Shown in pieces: positions 15,329 through 23,165 of a stretch of DNA of 37,190 bases. The DNA is taken from NCBI GenBank assembly GCA_016281475.1, contig JAEEIS010000114.1:1-37190 (forward strand). Direction: 5' to 3'. The position numbers and the translations under genes are program-made. How positions within the stretch are numbered: position 1 is the stretch's first letter; each line of letters opens with the position of its first letter. Origin of the DNA: Bacteroidales bacterium (GTDB taxonomy: Bacteria > Bacteroidota > Bacteroidia > Bacteroidales > P3). Under the pieces are notes generated by a model, which saw only the letters and a list, made by a program, of their open reading frames with translations, was not told where the DNA came from and did no database searches.

Positions 15329-17991
15329 CGCCGTCCCTCCTTTCTGGCCTTCTCAAACTCTTCCCGCACCCACTGCTGCGACAGGTCGTACACCTGGTCC
15401 GTGGGACGCGAAAGTTTTTCCACTAGGATATGTGTGTTGTCCTGATGCTCAATCTCCTCCAACGCCACTGCCACCGATGCCCAGTCGTGCGTGGCGAGAT
15501 GTAGAGGGATGAACTTGTGCAACTCAAAGTTGTTGATTACCATGTTGTCGATGCCCTCTGTCTCGATGCGGCTGTGCGCCCGCACCAGCCTTATCTCGCC
15601 CACCTCTTCCAGCACCTGCTGGTATTTCTCGTAGAGCACATACTCGTTCAGCAGGAATGCCACCTGCTTATCGGTCAACCTGTTCCACACTGCTGTCGGC
15701 ATCGGTTTCGACACAAAGCGCCCTATCATAAACGAACCCGCCTTCAGCCCCGACAGACCCTGCCCGATACAGGTCTGCGACACCTTTTGGAAGAAATGCA
15801 CCTTGCGGCTGTCGTCCAGCAGGTCGAACACGCGCGACTGGTCCTGATGCGACCCCATGCGGCTTTGCAGTACCTGATGCACATATAGGTCGGAGTGGTC
15901 GCTATACCAGCGGTTCACCACCTCGCGGGCTATGTCGGGCTTGTCCTGCAGCTCGAGGCGGATGATGCGTGCCAACTTGTCCACATCGTCGATGACCGAC
16001 GCCTTTTGGCTGGTGACGATCTGCTGATAGGTCTCGTATGAACTCTTCATGTCGTTGAAAAACCCCACCTCGTCGTCGGCCAACGGCACCTGCTCTCCCT
16101 TCAGGAATTTGGCAAAACGGGCAGGGCGGAAGTCGGCAACGCCTCGGTAGATGGTCTGATGATAGCTGGAAATGGTAATAGTGTCCAGCTCGTGCAGTTC
16201 GTCGCCCTCGCCATTCACCAGTGCCCACTGCCTGTCGCGCATCTCCATGCGGATGCCGTAGTTATGAAGGTTCATCAGGGCGGGGATACCGTAACCCCTG
16301 CAGGCCGTTACGACGTGGATGGCGGCGGGGGTCATGCTGAGGATTGCGTGCACCTCGTTGAGCACGATAGTGTCCTCGGGTACAAAACGTTCCTGACAGA
16401 GGCACACCTGCTGCCCCTTTGCCACCATCTCGCGCGCCTTGCCCGCGCTGAAGCACAGCACCGCCGTGATGGCTGTACGGGGCAGCACGCTCAGCCCGCT
16501 TCCAAAGACTGTGAGCCGCCCGAACGAACGTTCGTCGATAGAGTTGGAGACAATCTGGCGCAGATGGTAGGGCTTGATGATGTCCACCACGTTCTGTTTC
16601 TCGATACGACCCTCGCGCAGCAGGTCGATGGCGGAGATGAGCGCAGCCCGGCCCGTCATCTCCGACATATTCAACTGCAGCACAGAGAAGAGGCTCAGGC
16701 TGTCGGGGCGCGACTCGACGGCAAACTCGATAGTCACCGGCGAGCGGTAGCGTTCCTCCAGCTTCGTCAGCAACGGGTGGAAGTGGTACACCGCCGGAAA
16801 CTCGTGCTTGATAGACTCGCGATGAGTGTAGGCGCGGTCGTCCGAAGTCACGTCGCCCGTCATAATCTCCTCGCCGAAGATATTGCGGTAGCTCTCAATC
16901 TGGCTACCCTTGCCGGTGCGGCTGTGGCGGCTGTAGAGCACACCGGGATACGACTCCTCGTTGCCGATAGTCCACACCATTCGCTGCAGGATAAGCGATG
17001 GCGATGCCTGTTTTCCCTGCATGAATGTGAGAATGAGGTCGTGATTGTCGATATAGAACTTGCGCACATGTTCCACCAGCCTCCATGCTTGGAAGAATGC
17101 GTCGGAAAGCAGCAGTGCCCCATCGTCCTTGGCACTTATCTCTGCCTCCATCAAGGCGATGCGTTCGCGCTGCAGTTCAGGGGTAAGGGCAATGTCCGAC
17201 ACCTCATACTTGTTTTCTATGCCCAGCATCTCGGCAATAGTGTGGAGGGTTGAAAGATACACACGGTTGGCCATAGCCTCGCCATATTTGCTGTGCGCCA
17301 GTGCCTCGTAGGCAGTGCGGTTGACACCGATGTTCAGCAGCGTGGGCATCAGGCCGGGAATATACTGCGGCATGGCGCAACGGATGGCAAACACCAGGGG
17401 GTGCCTATTGTCCCCCAGCCGCAAGTTGGTCATCACCTCAAGATAGTGGATAGCCTGCTTCAGCCGCTCCTTGAGATGCTCGGGATGCTTGTAGCACTCC
17501 GCCGTAAGGATTACGAAGTCGGGCACGGGGTAGCAATTCTGCGTCAGCTCCACCAGCATACGTCCCTTGTGGCTGATTTCGTCGTCGGTGTACTGGCGGT
17601 CGGTCAATGGCGTCACCAGTTCGTCGTTGTCGGGCAAGGGGTTGGCTTCGACGTATGAGATAATCTCCTCGTGAAACTGACGGCGTACACTCGCCAGCTC
17701 CGCCAACTGCTTCGCCGAGGCGGTGCCGTCACGTTCGGCCAGCATCAGGCGCAGATAGTATTCCGGTTTCTCTTCTTTTGCCTTCAACAGCAGATACATA
17801 TCGTACCATCGGGGCGGGAACTCGTGTTTCTCGCCACCATCCTCGTATGAATATATCACCGTGCCAGGCTTGTTGCCTTCCAGTGTGTTCTTTACGTCGT
17901 CCACATCGCAGTTAAACACTTCGGGGCCTTGCTTTGCATAACGGCTCACCATGTGGTAGTTGGGGTAACTGGCTCTAATTAGGATGTTCAT
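15325..17991 (-). CDS. PPDK-like protein with ATP-grasp and phospho-His domains but no PEP-binding barrel
   Basis: An 888-residue protein related to the front part of pyruvate phosphate dikinase / PEP synthase. The first 130 or so residues are not recognised. An ATP-grasp part follows (RMVWTIGNEESYPGVLYSRHSRTGKGSQ and FGEEIMTGDVTSDDRAY, about 340-385, correspond to the nucleotide-binding core). A swivelling phospho-His domain follows. His 559 in TPAAIHVVTACRGYG lines up with the phosphorylated His in TSHAAVVARGMG of PPDK, but the Thr-Ser before it is lost. The last 300 residues are helical and polar and show none of the TIM-barrel PEP/pyruvate motifs. The reaction is unknown. The partner gene is a PAP2 phosphatase overlapping by 4 bp. 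Confidence 0.82.
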   Translation of the reverse strand: MNILIRASYPNYHMVSRYAKQGPEVFNCDVDDVKNTLEGNKPGTVIYSYEDGGEKHEFPPRWYDMYLLLKAKEEKPEYYLRLMLAERDGTASAKQLAELASVRRQFHEEIISYVEANPLPDNDELVTPLTDRQYTDDEISHKGRMLVELTQNCYPVPDFVILTAECYKHPEHLKERLKQAIHYLEVMTNLRLGDNRHPLVFAIRCAMPQYIPGLMPTLLNIGVNRTAYEALAHSKYGEAMANRVYLSTLHTIAEMLGIENKYEVSDIALTPELQRERIALMEAEISAKDDGALLLSDAFFQAWRLVEHVRKFYIDNHDLILTFMQGKQASPSLILQRMVWTIGNEESYPGVLYSRHSRTGKGSQIESYRNIFGEEIMTGDVTSDDRAYTHRESIKHEFPAVYHFHPLLTKLEERYRSPVTIEFAVESRPDSLSLFSVLQLNMSEMTGRAALISAIDLLREGRIEKQNVVDIIKPYHLRQIVSNSIDERSFGRLTVFGSGLSVLPRTAITAVLCFSAGKAREMVAKGQQVCLCQERFVPEDTIVLNEVHAILSMTPAAIHVVTACRGYGIPALMNLHNYGIRMEMRDRQWALVNGEGDELHELDTITISSYHQTIYRGVADFRPARFAKFLKGEQVPLADDEVGFFNDMKSSYETYQQIVTSQKASVIDDVDKLARIIRLELQDKPDIAREVVNRWYSDHSDLYVHQVLQSRMGSHQDQSRVFDLLDDSRKVHFFQKVSQTCIGQGLSGLKAGSFMIGRFVSKPMPTAVWNRLTDKQVAFLLNEYVLYEKYQQVLEEVGEIRLVRAHSRIETEGIDNMVINNFELHKFIPLHLATHDWASVAVALEEIEHQDNTHILVEKLSRPTDQVYDLSQQWVREEFEKARKEGRR

Positions 17992-17996
17992 AGGGG

Positions 17997-18028
17997 GTTA
18001 GAGGTTAGAGGTTAGAGGTTAGGGGCTA
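17997..18028 (-). repeat. CTAACCT heptads before the PPDK-like gene
   Basis: On the minus strand the leader reads CTAACCT three times, then CTAACCC and CCCT up to the ATG at 17991. Each unit contains TAA. It continues upstream into the inverted-repeat element at 18036-18197. Confidence 0.75.
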
Positions 18029-18035
18029 GAAGGGA

Positions 18036-18197
18036 GTTAAAGGGGGAGTTAAAAGGGGAGTTATAAAAGGGAGTTAAAGTGGACAATACGTTTGTCTACA
18101 GTGTTGTCGCAAAATGTATTGTCCACTTCCCCTCTTGAGAGGGGTGTCCGCTAGGCCGGGGTATGTTCTAACTCCCACTTTAACTTCCATTTTTACT
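18036..18197. repeat. Nested inverted-repeat element with palindromic core
   Basis: Outer arms are GGGAGTTAAAGTGG (about 18071) and CCCACTTTAACTTCC (about 18175). Inner arms are TGGACAATAC (18077) and GTATTGTCCA (about 18116-18125). The core palindrome CCCCTCTTGAGAGGGG is at 18129-18144, with its tail ending GGGGTATGT at about 18166. A close relative lies at 36018-36170. It fills the spacer between the PPDK-like gene and the end of the S41 gene. Confidence 0.8.
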
Positions 18198-18203
18198 TCC
18201 ATT

Positions 18204-19241
18204 TCAATTTTCACTTTTCAATTTTAATAAGTAGTTGCAGGCGGAATCGATAATGTTGTCCCGACCCTGAGTTTGCGCAACCTGGCGGTCGAAGGGCACG
18301 AGAATGTCGGGCGGCACGCCGTTCTCATAGTTGTTGCCGTCGAGGGCTATGGCGCGGGTGACGGGCAGGCGGTAGCGCCATCCATTGGGCAGCACGCCCA
18401 TGGCAGGCAGACCAAGGCCGCCACTGGTAGTGTCGCCCATGAGCACCATGTTGTCGTATGCCTGCGTGCAGATGGCAAAGACGCTGGTGGCACTGAAACA
18501 GCCACGGTCTATCAGCACTACCACTGGGCGGGTGAATACCGAGGTGTCAGCCGACCTGTCGGGCGCGTAGGTGGCAACCAAGGGGGTGAAGTCGTCGTGA
18601 GCAGGACCCGACTTGATTTGGCTGCTATAAAGACATTGCCCGTGCGAGGGCATCAGGGTCAGGATGTTGGCGACATTGGTGAGCGAGCCGCCGCCATTGC
18701 CACGCATATCCAGCACCATGCCATCTGCTTGGGGATAGGACTGGATGAGGCGACGGAAGAGCGACACGGACACTGTGTTGTTGAACGAGCCATAATGGAT
18801 GTATATCACTCGGCCGTTGCATAGGGCGGTGTGGGCCATGCCGCCAGTGCTGTGGTAGTCGATGCCGAGATAATTGAGCACCATGGTGTTCACGTCGATG
18901 CCGCCCTGCGAGTAGAAGCGGTAGTAGAGCGAGTCGGCCCGCGACACGTCGAATCCTGCATAGAGATTGACATGACCGTCGTTGAGGGTGCCCAGCATGG
19001 TAGCACAGACGGCAAAAAGGCTATCCGGGCTCATGCCGCTATAGACTCGGGGGCGCAGGCTATCGTAGACGGCCTGCCAGTCGACACCCTTCACGTCGAA
19101 CATGGAATACTGTTGGTCGAAACGCTGCCAGAGGTAGTCGAAAGTGGCGGGAGCGGTGGCGGGCAGGTCGTCGGACATCAACGCCCGCTCACACGAAGCT
19201 GTGACCAAGGCAAAAAGCAGGAGGATGGAGAATTTTTTCAT
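18204..19241 (-). CDS. S41-family (C-terminal processing type) peptidase, lipoprotein
   Basis: A 345-residue lipoprotein with the lipobox Cys at residue 17 (LVTASCERA). An N-terminal helical cap of the tricorn/S41 type has LNDGHVNLY (86-94). The protease core follows: DMRGNGGG (178-185), IDRGCFSATSVFA with the likely nucleophile Ser 250, and GDTTSGG (269-275), then VPPDI near the end. No PDZ domain is evident. It should cleave polypeptides in the periplasm or at the surface. The C-terminus KLKSEN is encoded by heptad repeat DNA that also gives the stop codon, identical to the last four residues (KSEN) of the unrelated M20 protein. The leader is a 57-bp repeat shared with mtaB. Confidence 0.9.
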   Translation of the reverse strand: MKKFSILLLFALVTASCERALMSDDLPATAPATFDYLWQRFDQQYSMFDVKGVDWQAVYDSLRPRVYSGMSPDSLFAVCATMLGTLNDGHVNLYAGFDVSRADSLYYRFYSQGGIDVNTMVLNYLGIDYHSTGGMAHTALCNGRVIYIHYGSFNNTVSVSLFRRLIQSYPQADGMVLDMRGNGGGSLTNVANILTLMPSHGQCLYSSQIKSGPAHDDFTPLVATYAPDRSADTSVFTRPVVVLIDRGCFSATSVFAICTQAYDNMVLMGDTTSGGLGLPAMGVLPNGWRYRLPVTRAIALDGNNYENGVPPDILVPFDRQVAQTQGRDNIIDSACNYLLKLKSEN

Positions 19242-19242
19242 G

Positions 19243-19310
19243 GGTTAGAGGTTAGAGAATATGTCGCATAACGTATCTGAAAATTTTAATTTTTAATTTT
19301 AGAATCACCA
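19243..19310 (-). repeat. Repeated leader of the S41 gene
   Basis: On the minus strand, 19299-19243 matches 9001-9057 at 56 of 57 positions, including the non-heptad centre CAGATACGTTATGCGACA. It ends directly at the ATG (19241). Flanks are TTAAAAT and CTCTAAC heptads. Confidence 0.85.
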
Positions 19311-19320
19311 ATCACTAATT

Positions 19321-20112
19321 TCACTTTAAAACAAATCCTAGGTGGAAGAGGATCGCGTGGTCGGCATATTGGAAGAGGTGGGGAGCCGAGGAGGTGGTGC
19401 GCGAGGTGAGGTAGCTCCAGCAATAGGAGACCCCTATGCGGTTGCCGCTGGCGAGTTGTAGGGTTGCCCCCATGTCGGTGGCAGCACTGGTTGCGACAGA
19501 AAGATAGCTGCGATATTGGTCGAAGGCGTTGGCTGTCTCACTGGCAATATTCTGGTCGTAATTATCCATATAGGAAAAACCTGGACGCATATTGAGAGAG
19601 ATCAGATTGAGCTGAATCCGCGCATGGAACAGCCATCGGTCGTAGCGAAATTCCACACAGCCATCGGCGTTCACACGCGCGTAGTTGCCAAAGCCGGCAC
19701 AGGCGTTGCCGAGAGAAGGTGTGTAACGGCCCTCGAAAAGGTTGTCGACAGAGCCTCCGGCCCATAGATGCCAACCGCCTTGGCCGACAAACTGCCGCCA
19801 TGCCCTAAATCCTATCACCGCATGGCCGCCGTAAGTCTGCATATTGTTGATACCCAGCTTAAGGCCATAGCCTCCTACGCCGGTCAGCAGCATGGATTCG
19901 TATCGCCATTGCGGCTTCTGCACCAGCACAGAGAGGCCTGGCGCGAGGTGCAGCCCGCGGTAGGTAAGCGGAGAGGTGCCGAGGTCGCGGTAGAGGCCGT
20001 AGGCAATGCCCCCATGCAAATTGATATAACAATGTGTAACAGTATCGCTTTCGGCATGGAGCGGAGCGGCGGCGACAAGGAGGAGAAAGGTTGTTACAAA
20101 CAGGCGGTTCAT
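19321..20112 (-). CDS. Outer-membrane-type protein, DUF3316-like
   Basis: A 263-residue protein with a signal peptide (MNRLFVTTFLLLVAAAPLHA). The start at 20112 is preferred over the in-frame ATG at 20142, because it begins the signal peptide directly. The mature part alternates hydrophobic and polar residues, as expected of a small beta-barrel (FRAWRQFVGQGGWHLWAGG, FRYDRWLFHARIQLNLISL) and ends HLGFVLK. The sequence around GNACAGFGNYARVNADGCVEFRYDRW recalls the DUF3316 family of Bacteroidales, but I am not certain. It is transcribed away from the coiled-coil lipoprotein gene through an overlapping divergent promoter region. Confidence 0.75.
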   Translation of the reverse strand: MNRLFVTTFLLLVAAAPLHAESDTVTHCYINLHGGIAYGLYRDLGTSPLTYRGLHLAPGLSVLVQKPQWRYESMLLTGVGGYGLKLGINNMQTYGGHAVIGFRAWRQFVGQGGWHLWAGGSVDNLFEGRYTPSLGNACAGFGNYARVNADGCVEFRYDRWLFHARIQLNLISLNMRPGFSYMDNYDQNIASETANAFDQYRSYLSVATSAATDMGATLQLASGNRIGVSYCWSYLTSRTTSSAPHLFQYADHAILFHLGFVLK

Positions 20113-20153
20113 ATTTTTTTTATCAAAAAAGTCACTATTCAAAAAAAAAGATT

Positions 20154-20161
20154 TATCTTTG
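20154..20161 (+). promoter_or_regulatory. -7 box of the lipoprotein-murL-murD2 operon
   Basis: TATCTTTG followed by C fits TAnnTTTG-Y, 61 bp before the ATG at 20223. The leader contains AAAAGTACAATTTTTTTT, which also occurs on the minus strand before the TonB receptor gene. Confidence 0.6.
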
Positions 20162-20172
20162 CAATTCGATTA

Positions 20173-20180
20173 CAAAAGTA
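20173..20180 (-). promoter_or_regulatory. Possible -7 box of the divergent DUF3316-like gene
   Basis: On the minus strand the bases read TACTTTTG-T, fitting TAnnTTTG-Y, about 60 bp before the start at 20112. It lies only 12 bp from the plus-strand box, so the two promoters may compete or be co-regulated. Confidence 0.5.
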
Positions 20181-20222
20181 CAATTTTTTTTTAAAATAGA
20201 TAGAAATAAATACATAAATACA

Positions 20223-21629
20223 ATGAACACAAGCAGAAAGAAATCAATTTTCACGATTGTTGCGCTTACTTTTCTTACTGTAGGCGGCCTCATTTCTTGT
20301 AATCAGAACTCCCAAAACGGACCCTCAGTGCACGAGATGCAGACCCGTTTGGACGAAATCATGAAGGAGTATCAGGAGATGCAGCAGAGCTGCGACGAGT
20401 ATACCCAGCAGCTGGCCCAGCGCGACAGTTCCATCCAGGCTCAGGCCGCGGAAATCCAAAAGCTGATTGACCAACTGAACAATTGCGGCAGCAAGGGCAC
20501 CAACGTCAAGGCCACCCGCAGCGGCAAGGGCGGCAAGAGTGTCAGCAACGCCAAACTGCGCAAGCTCAACGCTCAGCTGGAGGCCAAGAAGGCCGAGATT
20601 GCCTACCTGCAGCAGCGCCTCGACCAGCAGACCGCCGAGCTGGACGCCCTGCGCAACACCGAGGGCTACGGCGACATGGAGACCATCGCCCGCCTGCGCC
20701 GCCTGGTGAAGGAGCAGGATGCCCGCATCGTAGCCCTCTCTAACGATAAGGTAGCCCTGACCAATATCAACGACTCGCTGACCGCCCACATGGCCTATCT
20801 GCTTGGCCAACGCGCGGACTATGCCAATACCGCAGATGCCGAGGCCACCGCACAGATTGCCCTGCTGCAAGGCCAGGTGTCGACCCAGCAGGCAGAGATT
20901 GCCCGCCTCCAGGAGGAGCTCGCCAACCAGATTGCCCTCGTGAACGAGGCTAACGAGAGTGCCCGCACCGCAAAGGCCGCCGCCGAGAAGGCCGCCGCCA
21001 GCACCAAGAACGACGTGGCAAAGACCAAGGGTTCTATCAACAAGAAACTGGCCCAGCTGCAGGCCCAGTGCGACGAGTATCTGGAAGAGCTGGAGCGTCT
21101 ACGTGCCGAGAACATCGTGCTGCGCAACGAGAACGACAGCCTGCGCAACGAGGTGGTCACCATCCGCCGCAACGCAGAGAATGTGGCTGTGGAGAATGCC
21201 AAGATGGCTGCCAAGGTGAGCCGCGCATCGGTCCTCTCGACAGCTGACCTCAACGTCACCCCGCTGAAACGCCTCTCCAACGGCACTGGCCGCCCCACAT
21301 CGCGTGCCTCTGCAACCAACGCCTTCCGCATCGAGGGCCACCTGCTCGCCAACAACGTGGTGGAGCCCGGCACCATCACCATCTACGCCTGCATCACCAC
21401 GCCCTCCAACGTGGTACTGCACAATGGAACGGTGGAGCAGAAGTTCGACGCCAACGGCGTGCGCACCACCTATACCACCGTCCAGGCCTTCGAGTTCACG
21501 GGCGACAGCCGCGAGTTTGAAATGGGCTGGAGCAAAGACGACGAGACGGAACTGGAGTCCGGTATCTACCGCGTGAACCTCTATGCCAACGGCAACCTGA
21601 TAGGTGTAAGCGAATTTAAGCTGAAATAA
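20223..21629 (+). CDS. Coiled-coil lipoprotein heading the murL operon
   Basis: A 468-residue lipoprotein. The start at 20223 gives a clean signal (MNTSRKKSIFTIVALTFLTVGGLISC, lipid Cys 26); the longer in-frame start at 20091 would run through the promoter. Residues about 35-330 are long Ala/Glu/Gln/Lys-rich coiled coils (MQTRLDEIMKEYQEMQQ, LNAQLEAKKAEIAYLQQRLDQQ, ENIVLRNENDSLRNEV), broken by a basic Gly-rich loop (RSGKGGKSVSNAK). The last 100 residues form a beta-rich domain (NAFRIEGHLLANNV to GVSEFKLK). It ends 4 bp before murL, so a role at the cell envelope, maybe tethering peptidoglycan, is plausible but inferred only. Confidence 0.88.
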   Translation: MNTSRKKSIFTIVALTFLTVGGLISCNQNSQNGPSVHEMQTRLDEIMKEYQEMQQSCDEYTQQLAQRDSSIQAQAAEIQKLIDQLNNCGSKGTNVKATRSGKGGKSVSNAKLRKLNAQLEAKKAEIAYLQQRLDQQTAELDALRNTEGYGDMETIARLRRLVKEQDARIVALSNDKVALTNINDSLTAHMAYLLGQRADYANTADAEATAQIALLQGQVSTQQAEIARLQEELANQIALVNEANESARTAKAAAEKAAASTKNDVAKTKGSINKKLAQLQAQCDEYLEELERLRAENIVLRNENDSLRNEVVTIRRNAENVAVENAKMAAKVSRASVLSTADLNVTPLKRLSNGTGRPTSRASATNAFRIEGHLLANNVVEPGTITIYACITTPSNVVLHNGTVEQKFDANGVRTTYTTVQAFEFTGDSREFEMGWSKDDETELESGIYRVNLYANGNLIGVSEFKLK

Positions 21630-21633
21630 AGAG

Positions 21634-23133
21634 GTGTCTGACCAAACAAAATACGATTCTTTCCGTCAGACATACCCTGAGTTTGTCTTCGAGAGGTACG
21701 GATACGATGTGCAGTCCGACGGGCTGCACATCGTTTTTACGTTTCGTATCGGCAAAGACATCTGTTTCCATCCGACAGCCGTTATCCCTGCACGACCGTT
21801 CCTCAATTTCCATCAACCGAAAGCCGTGCTCGACAAGCTGGTGTTCAACATCGGCATGATTGAGATGGTGAGCTACTGGAAATGCGCCTGCCCGCCAAAG
21901 GTAAGGGTGGAGTGCGGCACGCTGGACGGCAGCCAGATTGCCTTTTGGAAGAAAATCTATTTCAACGGGCTGGGAGAGTTCTTCTATACCAACGGCATCC
22001 ACACCACTATCGAGGACTTTATGGTAGTTGAAAATGGAAATAATCCTAGTGCGGCCGCCGTCCCCTCTTTAGAGGGGAGAGGAACTTCCAGTGGATGTAT
22101 CTCCGAAGAGCCGGGGCATGTTCTGGAGGGGAGCAATCATCCAGTGAATGTTTGCCGAAATGGCGGGGTATGTACTGCATTTTCCAATTTTCAATTTTCA
22201 ACTGAATACTATCTCGTTCCCATCGGGGGAGGAAAAGATTCCGTGGTGACTTTAAAGATACTCAAGGGTGTCGGCATCCCACTCATTATGAATCCTCGCG
22301 GAGCCACCATTGGCTGCATTGAGGCCGCCGGGCTGACGATGGACGATGTGGTTGTCATTCGTCGTTCTATCGACCCCCTGCTCCTCGACCTCAACAGCCG
22401 CGGATACCTTAACGGGCATACCCCGTTCAGCGCCATGCTGGCATTCTATACCCTGCTGGCCGCACAGCTGTGCGGTGTCGCCAATATTGCCCTCTCCAAC
22501 GAAGGCAGTGCCAACGAAGACACTATCGTCGGCATGGGGGTAAACCACCAATATTCCAAAAGCCTGGAGTTCGAAAACGACTTCCGCGCCTACGTCAGGC
22601 AGCACCTGTCACCGGCCTACAACTACTTCAGTCTGCTACGCCCTTTGTCCGAACTACAGATAGCCATGCTCTTCAGCCGTTTGGACGAATACCATGAGGT
22701 GTTCCGCAGCTGCAACGCGGGCAGCAAGCAGGACATCTGGTGCGGACATTGCGCCAAATGCCTCTTCGCCTACATCATCCTCAGCCCCTTCATCGCTCCC
22801 CACCGGCTACAACGCATCTTTGGGAAGGACATGCTCGACGATGCCACCATGCTGCACGAATTCCACCAGCTGACAGGGCAGGCTGAGACGAAACCGTTCG
22901 AATGTGTTGGCACCGTCAGCGAGGTGAACACCGCCATCGCCATGACCCTCGGCAGGTGGTATGCCAATCCCCACACCCGCCCCAGGCTGCTGGAAGGCTT
23001 TTCGCCCAGACTGCCCTACACCCCGCTCGACTCCCTCGGTACCGACCATAACGTCCCAGCACCCCTATTCGAACAGCTGTCCGAATGGGTGCACACACTC
23101 GCACATTTCATGGGGTCGGAGGTTAAACTCTAA
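21634..23133 (+). CDS. murL: UDP-MurNAc-L-Ala-L-Glu epimerase (MurL) with an in-frame repeat insertion
   Basis: A 499-residue protein starting at GTG, 4 bp after the upstream stop. The N-terminal domain is residues 1-131. The catalytic C-terminal domain opens with LVPIGGGKDSVVTLKIL (194-210), a nucleotide-binding PP-loop-like motif, and later has DIWCGHCAKCLFAY. These features and the neighbouring MurD2 identify MurL, which turns the terminal L-Glu of UDP-MurNAc-L-Ala-L-Glu into D-Glu. This pair replaces the usual glutamate racemase plus MurD in Xanthomonas and some other bacteria. Residues 132-190 are foreign: 177 bp (22027-22203) made of two dispersed repeat copies bounded by GTTGAAAAT and TTTTCAAC. 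Without them the length is about 440, near the family norm. The frame stays open throughout, so the gene is probably functional. Confidence 0.83.
   Translation: MSDQTKYDSFRQTYPEFVFERYGYDVQSDGLHIVFTFRIGKDICFHPTAVIPARPFLNFHQPKAVLDKLVFNIGMIEMVSYWKCACPPKVRVECGTLDGSQIAFWKKIYFNGLGEFFYTNGIHTTIEDFMVVENGNNPSAAAVPSLEGRGTSSGCISEEPGHVLEGSNHPVNVCRNGGVCTAFSNFQFSTEYYLVPIGGGKDSVVTLKILKGVGIPLIMNPRGATIGCIEAAGLTMDDVVVIRRSIDPLLLDLNSRGYLNGHTPFSAMLAFYTLLAAQLCGVANIALSNEGSANEDTIVGMGVNHQYSKSLEFENDFRAYVRQHLSPAYNYFSLLRPLSELQIAMLFSRLDEYHEVFRSCNAGSKQDIWCGHCAKCLFAYIILSPFIAPHRLQRIFGKDMLDDATMLHEFHQLTGQAETKPFECVGTVSEVNTAIAMTLGRWYANPHTRPRLLEGFSPRLPYTPLDSLGTDHNVPAPLFEQLSEWVHTLAHFMGSEVKL
22027..22203 (+). repeat. Composite palindromic repeat inserted in frame in murL
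   Basis: 177 bp, exactly 59 codons. It starts GTTGAAAATGGAAAT and ends AATTTTCAATTTTCAAC, so the ends are inverted copies of the TTGAAAA heptads. Inside are two tandem core copies, 22062-22122 (CCCCTCTTTAGAGGGG to CCGGGGCATGTT) and 22125-22173 (GGAGGGGAGCAAT to CGGGGTATGT). The second closely matches the element after elbB at 14475-14522. No stop codon occurs in the murL frame. Confidence 0.85.
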
Positions 23134-23163
23134 ACATCGAACAATAAACTCAAAACATAAAAA
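23122..23163 (+). repeat. Heptad tract between murL and murD2
   Basis: Units GTTAAAC, TCTAAAC, ATCGAAC, AATAAAC, TCAAAAC, ATAAAAA run from the last codons of murL, whose TAA stop at 23131-23133 lies in the second unit, to the TTG start of murD2. Confidence 0.7.
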
Positions 23164-23165
23164 CA

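Noticed and set aside
18001..18203. tRNA or other structured RNA gene in the highly structured spacer
   Set aside because: Structure is explained by the inverted-repeat element shared with 36018-36170; no cloverleaf or T-loop sequence is seen.
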